Source of the DNA: Nymphaea colorata | Lineage: Eukaryota; Streptophyta; Magnoliopsida; Nymphaeales; Nymphaeaceae | Direction of reading: 5' to 3' | DNA length: 64,000 bases | NCBI RefSeq assembly: GCF_008831285.2 | Contig: NC_045147.1 | Location: forward strand, 3,870,001 to 3,934,000 | In this document: positions 22,867-32,568 of the stretch, piece after piece | Layout of the letters: every line of letters starts with the position of its first letter | Position numbering within the stretch: the stretch's first letter is position 1 | Program-made: the position numbers and the translations under genes | The notes under the pieces: generated by a model | Told to the model about the DNA's origin: nothing | The model's database searches: none | Seen by the model: only the letters and a program-made list of their open reading frames with translations

Positions 22867-23387
22867 AATATAGCGTCCTTCGTTACGCCAAACACAGCCG
22901 AGCGAGATCGCTTGGCTACCGTTGAGACGTTTATCTTTTTTATTAAGAAAATGAAAAACAAAGATGCACGACGCCGCGCGTCGAGTATTCGAGTGCCTCC
23001 CCCGCCCGTTTGAGATGGGAGCGTCGCTTCCCCCCATCGTTTTTTTTTTTTAAATAAAAAAAAAGGTCCAAGGAGGCCATCGTCCCCCCAGCTTCCTCTG
23101 CTTTTTTCGTTGTTAAATCCACTGGAAAAAAAAAATAAGAAAAGGCAGGGGAGGCCGTCGCGTCCCCTAGGTGGCGACTTCCTACTGCCCTGCCCTTTCC
23201 CGCAGAGGGTGAGACATCCACACTCCTTTACCGGCGGCCTCGTCGACCCCACCGGTAAGAGGAGAGGGTGGCCGGGGCCGACGGCCCCTCCTTCTGCAAG
23301 TAGAAAACCAGAAAAAGGGGGAGGCGGCCTCCCCCTTTTTATCCGTTGACGGAGGGTGGCCGCCACCCCCTTTGCGGGTAGGGCTGC

Positions 23388-23555
23388 ACAACGAGTCGAG
23401 CTACTCGAACTCGACTCGTTTAATAAACGAGCTGTTTATTTCGTTAAACGAGTTGAGCTCGAGCTAACGAGTCGACTCGTTTAACTAATCGAGTCGAGTT
23501 CGAGTTCATTCAAGTGGGCTCGTTAAAACTCGACTCGGCTCGATTAGTTAATGAA
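23388..23555. repeat. Left subterminal CGAGTCGAGCT array of the Pack-hAT
   Basis: Repeated ACGAGTCGAG, CTCGAACTCGACTCG and GAGCTCGAGCT words in both orientations. The right counterpart at 27410-27755 is longer and denser. Such arrays are likely transposase-binding subterminal repeats (family knowledge; not shown here). Confidence 0.8.
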
Positions 23556-23599
23556 CCAGTTTTTAAAAAACCGGTTCAGAAGCTTATCACGATTCACAC

Positions 23600-24150
23600 A
23601 GGCGGGAAAGTTTCAAAGTTTTTTCACTTTTAGGGTTTTGTTTTTTCGTTCTCCCTCTCTCTCCGACTCCGACTCTCCCTCTCTCGCTCTCTCCGTCGTC
23701 TCCGACTTCTTCTTCTCTTCTCCCGTTCTCCGCCGACCGCCTGTGCTCTCTACTCTGCACTCCTGCCAGTTGCCGCCCCGTCGTCTCCAACTTCTTCTTC
23801 TCTTCTCCCGCTCTCCGCCGACCGCCTGTGCTCTCTGCTCTGCGCTCCTGCCAGCTGCCGCCCTGCTTCACTCGCATACCTCCGCCTGGTGCATGTGCTC
23901 TGCGCTCCTAACCTAAACTAGAAGCCATTCCCTCTACCCGAATCCATCATCTCGTGGTCATGGTTTCCTTAGGTTGTCATCTTCCTCTTGCCCCTCTCTT
24001 CCGCCCACCATCTTCGCATCCTCAGCCCGACAGTCCGCTTCTTCCGGCTCTCAGACTCTCAGTACTCCCTTCCGGTGGAAACATCGGTGCCCGAGGAATC
24101 GACGCCAGAGGCCGTGCATCACCCAAATTACTTTGTAGGTGATTTCATTC
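23600..24150 (+). other. GC-rich leader-like region with 85-bp tandem duplication
   Basis: After TTTTAGGGTTTTG (about 23630) comes a CT-rich stretch resembling a plant 5' leader. Two near-identical 85-bp units follow (23694-23777 and 23779-23862) that share CCGACTTCTTCTTCTC-type and GCCGACCGCCTGTGCTC words. An open frame runs 23551-23916 across the duplication and another 23954-24142; neither has a known domain. It may be the 5' end of a captured gene or the element's own leader. Confidence 0.35.
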
Positions 24151-25023
24151 TTGCCTCTTGATTTTCTTCCAAGGTATTTAGGCTGAAGCTCATGAGTTCA
24201 TATGTACTAGAAATGCATCTAAGGTAATGCACGAAAATGTTGTAGACTTTTGATTGACTTGTTTTATGGCCTTCTGGAAAATGTTCATGCTTGTTTACGG
24301 TTTGTGTTCTATGTTTGTCTACGATCTAGTTTCTCTTTCTTGTTCTAACTTTCTAATTGCCTGGTTTTGGAGATTTAGATGTTTTTAGATCATGAATGCC
24401 ATGGTGCCTTTGCTGTTTTAATGAGTGTGTTCAGGGAGAGAAGGTTATGGTCGATGAAAACCATATATTCTACTGAAGGGTTTTACTTGAAGGGTTTTAC
24501 TGAAGAATGCACATTTGTGGTGCTCAGTCACTTTCATTAGCAATGATTTGACTAATATATTGCTGAACGTATAAGCTTTTAAGTTCTTAAGTACATTGCA
24601 AGTTAAGATTAACACGAACAAAGCTTCTTGTCATGTTGGCATGAACCAATGGTTGTATATATTTTATATATACTAAATGCTTAGATGGTCCTGGCTCTCT
24701 GGCTCTTAACCTGGCAAGTGAAGTTGCTGTTCCTTGAGGAAAGCGTTAGTTAGGCTGTTCGAAAGTGTAGCTTTTCCAAACCATGGTGTAAAAAACGGTT
24801 TTCTTTTTTTGAAGAAAATACCAATACTGTATCACTTTGTTTTTCAATTCTAAGAATTTGCATGAGGAACATATTAGGGATAAATAAATAGTAACTATCA
24901 GCTAATGTTTTTCTTACCTTATGTGCTGTTTTGTTCGTGATGATGATTTACAAGAGTTCGTTATTTTAATTTGTGATGGCAGCTTGTCGAGTTTTTATTT
25001 ACATACAATAACTTGCATCACCA
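24151..25023. other. Intron-like AT-rich stretch inside the Pack-hAT
   Basis: T-rich sequence without open frames lies between the GC-rich leader and the first LRR exon. It resembles a long plant intron; no coding exon recognised. Confidence 0.4.
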
Positions 25024-25918
25024 GCGGATAAGTGGCACTGGGTTGTCTGGACAGCTGCCTGACTTTATTGTGAGCTGGACACAACTGGAAAGATTGTAAG
25101 TTTTATCAGCTTCATCAGGAACTACTGGCGCTTCTTCGATAATTATTTTCTGATATTATTTTGTCTCAGAGAAATCCAGGGCACTAATCTGGTGGGTCCA
25201 ATTCCAGCTGGCATCAGCAAATTGGAAAATCTAGAGCAGCTATACATTTCCTTATAAACTTACTCAATATTTAGTTAATGTAATTTTGTCACAATATTTA
25301 CAATTTTGGAATCCCACCAATTACAGGAGGATCAGCGACATACTTGGAACAAGTTCAAAATTCCCTGATTTGAGCAGACAAAACCACTTATCACGCTTGT
25401 GAGCTTAATTCCAACATTCTCTCATGTTATGGATCTACACTTTCTACATGTCAAGGGACTGAGCTAAGAGATTGTGATTATATGGTTTAGGATATTGAGG
25501 AACTGCTTGCTATTTGGTCAAATCCCTGACTATATTGGTCAATTCAAGGCCTTGAGAATACTGTAAGTGAATGACTAGTAAAGGAAGTGAACTAAACTGA
25601 AGGTTCTCAGTAGAATATCCCCTGCTGTTTCTTGCGTAGCTTACTTGGCTTTTGTTTCCTTGCAGGGATCTAAGCTTTAACAACCTGACTGGTGGAATAC
25701 CAAACTCTTTACAATTCCTTTCCCGGTTACAGTTTGTGTACATAAACCCATTTCAAGTGTTAACGTTTATGGATTATTTTCTATGTACTAACAGAATAGT
25801 TAGCAATATTAACATGATAAAATGGTGCATGTTTTTTTATTTTTTGGTGCAAGTATCTGACAAACAATAGCTTATCTGGCCCTGTACCTGGTTGGATACT
25901 GGGGACTAGCGTGGAAGT
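25024..25918 (+). pseudogene. Captured LRR receptor-like kinase exons (LRR-VIII-2-like ectodomain)
   Basis: Six consecutive LRR-encoding blocks are separated by short introns. Block 1 (25024-25095) reads GTGLSGQLPDFIVSWTQLER and is followed by GTAAGT. Block 2 (about 25170-25241): GTNLVGPIPAGISKLENLEQ, donor lost. Block 3 (about 25327-25380) is degenerate. Block 4 (25491-25562, exactly 72 bp between AG and GTAAGT): RNCLLFGQIPDYIGQFKALR. Block 5 (25666-25737, 72 bp): DLSFNNLTGGIPNSLQFLSR. Block 6 (25853-25918): LTNNSLSGPVPGWILGTSVE. One-LRR-per-72-bp exons and this repeat style fit the LRR-VIII-2 (malectin-like) receptor kinase genes, plasma-membrane kinases with extracellular LRRs. Signal peptide, malectin and kinase domains are absent. 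Retained introns show the capture was from genomic DNA. Confidence 0.85.
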
Positions 25919-26733
25919 GTATGTGTTTTCTTCTTAATTATTCCATTCTTCTCTTTAGTTTAAGAGCACTTCAAGTCTCCATGTTTTTCTAGTCGATGTT
26001 TTGGCTTGCCTGCCTCTGAATTAAATATTGACCGACTCATGCCTGAGCTTGAGCTGGTTCCAACCGAAGGCCATCAGATGAAAACTGGTTAAATATGAAT
26101 AAGATGTCAAAAAACAATCATTAGGAACATGCTATGACAAAAGAAGGAGCAACTCCAGCAATTGCCTGTAAATGAATATCTTATGACTGAAATGCACTTA
26201 ACGGTTACTTTACCTACGAATATGGAAATTCACACTGTGCAGTGCTCTCATCCACCCATCAGTTACTATTTCTTTGACTTCCATTTAAAATTTTGCTTTA
26301 TGTCCGTTAAATTGAAATTTCTAAACACAAATTTTTTCTCTCCTGCCTTGCTTTAGATCTGGTGTTTCTTTCATATTGATGTTGCCAATGTTGTGTGTCA
26401 ACTTTTAGAAAGCACTACCTGCATTTTGTGCGTGCATGTGTGTGTGCATATGTACTTATGTTTCTGCTTTCAATATGGTAAGTCTTGCAGGTGGAATAAT
26501 TTTTCTGCTTCTTATGTTTCTATTGTTGTGTAATAATTCATTCTGTAACTATAAATGCAGTAATCCACTTGTATGGCCGTGGTAAAAATAAGTGAAACAT
26601 CTTTCTTCACATTACCTGCTTAGTATTGAATGTTGTGCAAAAATAATTTCTGATAAAGTTCTGGACAGTCTTTAAGCCTTATCCTTTCATCATGGTTGGT
26701 TAACTTTCTGGCTTTTTTTCTTTTTGGGAACAG
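25919..26733. other. Non-coding DNA between captured gene fragments
   Basis: AT-rich and stop-rich. Contains intron-like stretches; no recognisable exon. The junction between LRR-kinase-derived and oxidoreductase-derived DNA lies somewhere here. Confidence 0.4.
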
Positions 26734-26830
26734 TTACCGATGTAGCTGGAGAGGTGGTTGAGATTGGTCTTGGAGTTCAGGGTTTCAAAGTTGGCGACAA
26801 AGTAGTTAGCAAGGTCAAATTGTTGGTAAT
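26734..26830 (+). pseudogene. Captured quinone oxidoreductase (zeta-crystallin-like MDR) exon
   Basis: An intron-like T-rich run ending in CAG (26731-26733) precedes an open block reading TDVAGEVVEIGLGVQGFKVG then DKVVSKV. This is the conserved GroES-like segment of plant NADPH quinone oxidoreductases of the chloroplast-envelope QOR / enone reductase type, where the DVAGEVVE(V/I)G..V..F..GDKV pattern sits near residues 60-95. The exon probably ends at AAG (26813) before GTCAAA. Only this one exon is visible; the Rossmann domain is absent. Confidence 0.75.
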
Positions 26831-27188
26831 CCCAGAGCCATTTTTCACTTGGATTCTCATTCGTAAACTAACATGGATGTAAGCAAGTAAAATTGTGTAA
26901 AATGTTGTTTGTTGCTCCTGGAACTATCTTGGAGCTCTTAGGTTGGTAAATTTTTAACAAAATCTTTTTTGTTTTCACAGTGATAAACAAATCTGGCAGT
27001 TTCTCTCAAGCCACTGTCTTCTATATCCTTGGATTTTCTTGATTCTAAATGTCACTATTTTGTGTAATTATCTGGGAAATACATTTATCAATGGGGTTTT
27101 AGGAGTTTAGTGTTTTGATTCCTGAATGTTTGGTCCCGAGCATGTCCTTGAGTTGGTGATTAATTATGTATCTGTATTACATCTGCAG

Positions 27189-27310
27189 GAATTTATCATC
27201 AAACAATCTTCAGGGTGTTTGCATTCAGGGATATTTCTGATAACAAGAATACAAGATCATTGGCTCCATTCCACCGTCCATTGGAGATTTGGAACACCTC
27301 CTCAATTTTT
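27189..27310 (+). pseudogene. Captured ERECTA-family receptor kinase LRR fragment
   Basis: A CTGCAG acceptor (27183-27188) is followed by NLSSNNLQG, then after a gap and frameshift DISDNK and IGSIPPSIGDLEHLLNF. The combination LNLSSNNL..., DIS(N)NK, G(S)IP(S)S(I/L)GDLEHLL is characteristic of ERECTA/ERL LRRs, which control stomatal and organ patterning. At least two LRR exons are fused with sequence missing between them. It is a third gene source, distinct from the LRR-VIII-2-like exons upstream. Confidence 0.7.
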
Positions 27311-27409
27311 TAGCTTTAACATTTGATAAGTGTAATTATCAGATAAATGAATTTGATTTGTGCTACTTCTGTTTCTTATGTTAATCATTAGTTATCATGC
27401 TTTTAATCA

Positions 27410-27755
27410 AGCTTTAAACGAGCTCGATAAGGATGAGTAATATTAGTCGAGCTCACTTATTCGAGCGTTAGTCGAGCTCACGTATTCGAGCCTTAGTCGA
27501 GCTCGAGCTCGAGCTCAACAAGTATGGATGACTGTAAATGAGCTTAATCGAGCTCGAGCTCGACAAGTATGGATGATTGTAAACGAGCTTATCGAGCTTA
27601 ATCGAGTCGAGCTCGAACTCGACAATTGACTATTGAGTCGAGTTCGAGCCAGGATAGTCGAGCTTTAATCGAGCTCGAGCTGAGTCGAGCTCGTGTCATA
27701 CTTAATCGAGCCGAGTTCGAGCTGACCGAGCTCGGGCTCGACTCGGCTCGTGTTC
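27410..27755. repeat. Right subterminal GAGCTCGA array of the Pack-hAT
   Basis: Dense repeats of CGAGCTCGAGCTCGA, TTAATCGAGC and ACAAGTATGGATGA(C/T)TGTAAA. The last occurs twice (about 27519 and 27567), so part of the array is a 48-bp tandem duplication. Confidence 0.85.
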
Positions 27756-27945
27756 AGCCCTATCTGCGGGAAGTCAGCGGGAGGGTGGCCGCTGCCCCTC
27801 CAGTGAGAGAGGGGCGGCCCCCTTCATCGGGGGAGGAACTTTTCGTTTTTTTTTTCAAAAAAAAAAAACTCGTTGTGGGCCATCCATGTGGACGGCCCAG
27901 ACCAGCCGAGCGATTTGCTCGGCTGGGGGCTTGTGTAACGAATGA

Positions 27946-28156
27946 GAAAGCATCTTCCCTTATGCCAATTTGATGGCAAAAAAAAAATAAGCAACTGGCA
28001 TCCTGACATGCGGTTTGTCCTCCAAGGGTTGTGGTGTTGGCGGCTGGGGAGAGGCTGTTGGTATATCTCCATTTACTCGTAGTCACTTCTGACGATTGAT
28101 TAGGCTGTTGGTATATCTGCATTTACTCGTAGTCACTTCTGACTATTGATTATGCT
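27946..28156. repeat. Left arm of long inverted repeat around the viral locus
   Basis: GAAAGCATCTTCCCTTATGC to ATTGATTATGCT matches, in inverted form, 36500-36650 (imperfect). The left arm is longer because a 50-bp unit beginning AGGCTGTTGGTATATCT is tandemly duplicated (28052-28101, 28102-28151); the right arm has one copy. The arm starts 3 bp after the end of the outer unit (27942). Confidence 0.85.
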
Positions 28157-28243
28157 GAAGAGAATAAAAAGGTGCTCCAACAATTTCTAGGCATCTTAAA
28201 CTATGCCATACTTAATATTCCACAACTACACCATCTAGTTACT
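28157..28243 (+). pseudogene. Endogenous caulimovirid: reverse transcriptase fragment
   Basis: The frame from 28157 contains KVLQQFLGILNY, the conserved connection between RT palm/thumb and RNase H in Caulimoviridae and Ty3 polymerases. It is only about 28 codons and breaks into an inverted movement-protein fragment at about 28243. In a normal genome it would lie shortly before the RNase H now found at 29101 on the same strand, so an inverted block has been placed between them. Confidence 0.65.
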
Positions 28244-29100
28244 TGTTCGTAAGATATGAACCTAATGAATTTCTTTTCCACATCGTCTCTTATGAGAGAG
28301 GTTCTCTCTTAGCCCATGGCCACTAACATTTTCCTTTAGGAATACTATTTTAAAAATTCCTCACACTTCAAAAGGCCAGATTTCTAGTCCTCTTTTATAC
28401 AGGTCTTCGAAGTCTCTCGAGAGCCTTACATGTCCATTCTTCCAGCTTATTTACAGCTTTTCCGCTTTTGATGGTTGTGAGTGAAGGGACAAACTTCTTT
28501 CTTTAGTGGGTGTCTTTTTTAGTGTGCTTTGCTTTTCTTTTTTAGTGTGTTTTGCTTTCTTTTGACATAATACTTTAATAGCTATGTGGTCCTTTAGAAA
28601 GGACCACATCTTGTGTTGATCACATGATGTGCTAGGATGGTCTGTTGAAAGGGTCTCCTTTTGTTGTTTTACATTGACATATTATCTAGAGAGGAATTAT
28701 CCTAATGGAGTATGTGCAAAGAAAGGTTGTTCTCGTCCACGTGCTACTATCGGCCTTCTCATTGTAAAGATTTTTAATCCTTCTCTGCTTTCTCTGGTTG
28801 TCGTCTTTCTTCCACATGCATAGCACGTACCTGCTTGGTGCTTGATGAGTTGGCAGTAAGCTTTGGTTGTATCTTCGGAATCTTGGATGTCACTTTTGTC
28901 TATTCAATCAATAAATCCTTGAAGTTTTGCCAATGCAATAGCATTCTTTTCTTTTTTGTGAACTGCAAATGGCACATCTATTCGTGGAGGAGTGGTGTCA
29001 CCATATTCTCCTTTTTGCTTGTGACTTAACAGTATTTACAATAATTTTCATGCCCAGAGCATGTCTATAATGGACAATCTTCAGGAAAGTTTATAGAAAA
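28243..29100 (-). pseudogene. Endogenous caulimovirid: inverted movement-protein scrap, intergenic region and ORF2 3' end
   Basis: 28243-28277 corresponds, inverted, to movement-protein sequence at about 32310-32340. 28278-29100 corresponds, inverted, to 30170-31050, covering the 3' end of ORF2 and the viral intergenic (promoter) region. A TATA-like TATAAAAG (minus strand) is at 28391-28400. The copy differs from 30170-31050 by many substitutions and gaps. It is read as part of a rearranged endogenous pararetrovirus. Confidence 0.75.
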
Positions 29101-29383
29101 AGGGAATATATCTTGAATAGACATGGAATTACTAGCTATTTCTTACACCTTGAAAGCTTTTGAATTATTCATACTTAGAAAACAATTCTATATTCGAACT
29201 GGCTCTCAAGCTATTATAAAGTTTCATGCACAATTACACGGTAAAAAGTCATTAACAAGACGATGGTTAAATTTCCAAGATACTATATCAACCTACTCGG
29301 CACAAATCACCTTTGAACATATCAAAGGAAATGACAACATCGCAGATATCCTCTCATGTCCTCTATCAATACAACATGGATAG
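29101..29383 (+). pseudogene. Endogenous caulimovirid: RNase H domain of ORF1 (3' end of polyprotein)
   Basis: ELLAISYTLKAFELFIL and later RRWLNFQDTIS, ITFEHIKGNDNIADILS match the RNase H of plant pararetroviruses (the IKG(x)N(x)ADxLS word near the C-terminus is typical). The frame is open from 29123 to a TAG at 29381-29383, which overlaps the ATG of the next ORF at 29376. That 8-nt overlap is probably the original viral ORF1/ORF2 junction. The upstream palm domain is missing here. Confidence 0.8.
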
Positions 29384-30480
29384 CTTGGCGGAAGAACTAT
29401 CAAAGACAATTGACATGCTTGCTGGGTTTTGTAAAGAACAACAAAAGTTGGTAATAAAGGTACTTGACCAACACTCTGAACTTACAAAAGGGCTACATGA
29501 AGCTATAGATCTCCTACAAACAGTGGAGACAAAATGGGCTGCGATGTCCAAAACAAGTGTCATTACGACACAAAGAACCTTGTTTTCATATGAAAAAGGG
29601 AAAATATATAAGAGGCAAGAACTTCAAAAAGTTAGCTAAATATGAAAGTAGTTTCTGACACTCCTATGAAGTCTCATCTTACAAACGTTTTTGACCAAAT
29701 ACTTCAAATTCCAGAAATAATCAATAGATATTTTCAAACCCTAGTTGAACTACACCAGTTACCTGTATAAGGTCCAAATGAAGAATATCTTATTGATTGC
29801 TCTAGAATCTATCCCAGAATTCTCTGTTTACAGGTTTGTGACCCAAAATTTATTCAAAAATGGTTTCAGTTTGGTTCCTTAGCCATGGTTTACTTATCTA
29901 TTTCATTTGAAGAAATAAGTTTATTACCTCTAGAGTTGGACAAATCTGTAAGAGAATTCATTTCAGGAAAACTTGGTTTTACAGCAGAATCCATAGTCAT
30001 TTTAAAGTTCTTTTCGGCAGCATCGAAACTAATCAATATTCTGGATGACTCATGGAAAGAAAAGAAAAGTATCCATCGGATTCAAATAGGACTTGTAGGG
30101 AAAGATTTTCAGTTAACATTTAATGTAAACCAAAAGCAAAAATATTATCCCCAAATGGAGGACAAAATGAAGTTTGTCCATTATAGACATGCTCTAGGCA
30201 TGAAAATTGTTATAAATACTGCTAAGTCATAAGCAGAAAGGAAAATATAGTGGCATCACTCCTCCACCAATAGATGTGCCATTTACAATTCACATAAAAA
30301 GAAAGATGCCACAACATTAGCAAAACTTCAAGGGTTTATTGACCGAATAGAGAAAGGTGTCAACAAAGGGTTCGAGGATACGCCAAAGCTTACTGCCAAC
30401 TCATCAAGCACCAAGCAAGTATGTGCTATGCATGTGGAAGAAAGACGACAATCAGAGAAAGAAGAGAAGGATTAAAAATC
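29376..30480 (+). pseudogene. Endogenous caulimovirid: ORF2, function unknown
   Basis: ATG at 29376 overlaps the ORF1 stop. The first 88 codons are helical and Leu/Lys/Glu rich (EELSKTIDMLAGF, KVLDQHSELTKGL), suggesting a coiled coil. The reading frame stops at about 29638, resumes in another frame, and is open again at 29885-30232 (SISFEEISLLPLELDKSVRE region). A Lys/Glu-rich tail reaches about 30480. I recognise no enzymatic motif. A second ORF behind the polyprotein is the arrangement described for florendovirus-type caulimovirids, where its role is unknown. The 3' part has an inverted second copy at 28810-29100. Confidence 0.6.
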
Positions 30481-31369
30481 TTTACAGTGAGAAGACTGAC
30501 AATAGCACGTGGAAGAGGATAACATTTCTTTTCACGTACTCCACTACGACCATAATACAAGAGGAAATCTGATTCCTCTCCAGATAATATGTCAATGTAA
30601 AACAACAAAAGGGGTCCCTTTCAAGGGACCACCCCAGCACATCATGTAATCAACAGAAGATGTAGTCCTTTATAAAGGACCACATAGCTGTAAAAGTATT
30701 CTGTTAAAAGAAAGCAAAGTGCACTAAAAAAAAAGCAAAGCGCACACAAAAACTTACCCACTAAATAAAGAAGCTTGTCCCTTCACTCAGTACCACCAAA
30801 AGCAAAAAAAACTATGGATAAACTCAAAAAATGAACACATAAGGCTCTCGATAGACTTTGAAGACCTCTATAAAAGAGGAATCCTCACTAACAGAAAGGG
30901 CATCTCTTTTGGTGGAGAATCAGAGTGTGGTTAGGAGAGAAATTTTGCCTTCTGAAGTGTGGGGAATTTTTAAAATTGTCTTCATAAGGAAAAATGTTAG
31001 CGATCATGGGCTAAGAAAGAAGCTCTCTCATAAGAGAAGATATATCTTTTACAAGATCAATAAAGGAGGGCTTATCCTGTAAGTAGTGTTTTCTTAGATG
31101 CTTTCTGATTTCTGCATGTACTTGTCGGTCTTTACTGCTTGTTATGTGAATTTACATATTGTACCTCATCTTTTCAATCTTTTTTTTTCTTGTGATAACC
31201 GAAGTGCTAGGGCATATAGTACCAAACTGGGTACACATTTGCCATCGGGAAATAAAGTAAATGCAGTTAGTAGGTTTAATCAAAAACCAAATTTGAGGCA
31301 AGGGGATTTTACAATAGGCTTGCACATAAATATAACCGAAGCTTTTAAGTCCAACTATTGATTTCAAAA
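30481..31369 (+). promoter_or_regulatory. Endogenous caulimovirid intergenic/promoter region
   Basis: Non-coding, present three times in this locus: here (+), at 28278-28810 (-) and at 35600-36348 (-). A TATA box (TATAAAA, 30869-30875) stands in the context CCTCTATAAAAGAGG. GGTCCCTTTCAAGGGACC (about 30612) is a near-perfect palindrome, and GGACCACATAG lies at about 30678. It ends at the tRNA-primer site. In caulimovirids this region drives the pregenomic RNA and carries its leader. Confidence 0.65.
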
Positions 31370-32568
31370 TGGTATCAGAGCCAACTTCTACTGATCTTTT
31401 AAAAGATTTAGAATCCAATCTTATGAGAAGAGGCACGATTACCCAATGAGTGAAACTAGGACAATTTATAGGAAGATCTCGTACCTTACAAGAAACTCCC
31501 ACTTCGGGTAATAGATTACACATATATTTTTTAGGTAAAACTTTCAGAAGAAGACGAGATAGAGATTTGTCTAATAGTCATAACCTACAACTAGAAGAAC
31601 CAGTTGAAATTCCAAAAGTTCAGGAAGAAAGAGGACTTCAACAAGTATTAAACCCCGAAACCCTCTACCACCATAATGAGTGGAGAGGTTTATAGGGCAG
31701 ATATACTTACAATAGAGAAAACTGGCAAAGTCTATTCTAGAAAACCAAACAGAAAACATACCATTGGTCAGTGCAGCAAGTATCAGAACACTTAAAACCC
31801 TGTGGATACAGCCACATCCACATAGGTTTAATTGTAGTAAAAATCAGACCTCTCCATAGGAGAAACACATGAGCAAAATGCCTTGTTATGGTCTTAGACA
31901 AACGTTTCCAAAAAGCTGCTAAAGCAAATTTAGGAGCTATGGAAATAAATCTAGACAAAGGTGCTGAAATGATAATATTTAACACTGAATACATACATGA
32001 GCATTAAATATTTTTATACATACCTCTGTATCGGAATACAAACCAGAGGATATGAATATATGATAGAAGGTGATAACCTCCTAGTCTCAGTTGCTGTTGT
32101 AGGAAGACTTAGCAACAATGACCAAGTCAAATATAGCTTAAACATTCAAGGAATTGTAGATGCATGGCATCTCAGGGAATAAAATTCATAAAACCCAAAC
32201 CTTATAATACAGACGAACTATTAGAATGGCAGGTAGAAAACTTCGTCGAAGGTAAAGAATCCACATCTATGCCTATACATGCCATGCACTATGAAGATAG
32301 GCATGGACAAGAATTCATCAGGTTCCTATCTTACGAACAACAACAACAAGCGATCTATGAAGAAGACGGTCAATCTCTAAAAGACTTAGAGGAAATCCAA
32401 GCTCAAGCTAGACGTTCGACATCTTTTAAGATGACCAGTGAAAACATTATTAACAAAAACCAGTGGGAAAATCCCATTAACAATAAAAATATGCTTGACG
32501 CAATAATCTCCTCTATGCAATCTAGAAACAAATTGCTTAGAGATTTAAATAACAAAATTGACTACTAA
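31369..32568 (+). pseudogene. Endogenous caulimovirid: movement protein region of ORF1, copy 1
   Basis: 30K-type movement proteins carry viral genomes through plasmodesmata. Visible blocks: RGLQQVLNPETLYHHNEWR (about 31635), LKPCGYSHIHIGLIVVKI (about 31790), FQKAAKANLGAMEINLD (about 31910), GRLSNNDQVKYSLNIQGIV (about 32105) and IKFIKPKPYNTDELLEWQV (32173-32232). The frame is interrupted by a TGA at about 31447, by a shift at about 32005 (GAGCATTAAA) and another at about 32180; the second copy (34015-35585) has the same three defects. Relative to that copy it lacks about 280 bp near 32475-32490. Non-functional. Confidence 0.75.
31370..31383 (+). promoter_or_regulatory. Caulimovirid primer-binding site (initiator tRNA-Met)
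   Basis: TGGTATCAGAGCCA is complementary to the 3' end of plant initiator tRNA-Met, the minus-strand primer of Caulimoviridae. An ATG at 31369 overlaps it and opens the movement-protein frame. A second, slightly changed copy faces it at 35586-35599. Confidence 0.85.

Larger units (their letters stand above)
21931..22878. other. Gene-free AT-rich stretch with microsatellites
   Basis: No gene seen. It contains a compound microsatellite at 22363-22444 and a long (TA)n run at 22806-22863 that abuts the inverted-repeat-ended unit beginning at 22879. Confidence 0.6.
23371..27770 (+). mobile_element. hAT-type element carrying host gene fragments (Pack-type)
   Basis: The body is 23379-27762 (4,384 bp). 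The ends are TAGGGCTG-CACAACGAG at the left and, inverted, TAGGGCTGAACACGAG at the right. They are flanked by 8-bp direct repeats TTTGCGGG (23371-23378) and TCTGCGGG (27763-27770), 7 of 8 identical. The TAGGGCTG start, 8-bp duplication and GAGCTCGA-rich subterminal arrays (23388-23555; 27410-27755) are typical of plant hAT elements. There is no transposase. Instead the interior has a GC-rich leader (23600-24140), exons of an LRR-VIII-2-like receptor kinase (25024-25918), a quinone oxidoreductase exon (26734-26813) and an ERECTA-like exon region (27189-27310), all on the plus strand with intron-like sequence between them. Confidence 0.8.
22879..27942. mobile_element. Outer inverted-repeat-ended unit interrupted by the hAT element
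   Basis: The left end TTCGTTACGCCAAACACAGC continues as CGAG(C)GAGATCGCTTGGCT. The right end, inverted, reads TTCGTTACACAAGCCCCCAG then CCGAGCAAATCGCTCGGCT, an imperfect inverted repeat of about 38 bp. Inside each end are GC-rich blocks with poly-T/poly-A runs: 22970-23378 on the left (GGCGGCCTCCCCC, GGTGGCCGCC) and 27763-27900 on the right (GGTGGCCGCTGCCCC). Without the nested hAT the unit would be only about 0.7 kb. No clear target duplication was found; the left end lies 15 bp from a long (TA)n run. It has no transposase and the superfamily is unknown. Confidence 0.5.

Noticed and set aside
22776-23366. Long open frames on both strands across the (TA)n run
   Set aside because: They consist of alternating Ile-Tyr from the microsatellite plus GC-rich repeat DNA; no domain and no conserved start.
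27760-28122. Overlapping open frames at the Pack-hAT/viral boundary
   Set aside because: They span element ends, poly-A/poly-T runs and a tandem duplication; no coherent protein.
31370-31383. tRNA gene fragment
   Set aside because: Only the 14 bases complementary to a tRNA 3' end are present; this is a reverse-transcription primer site.
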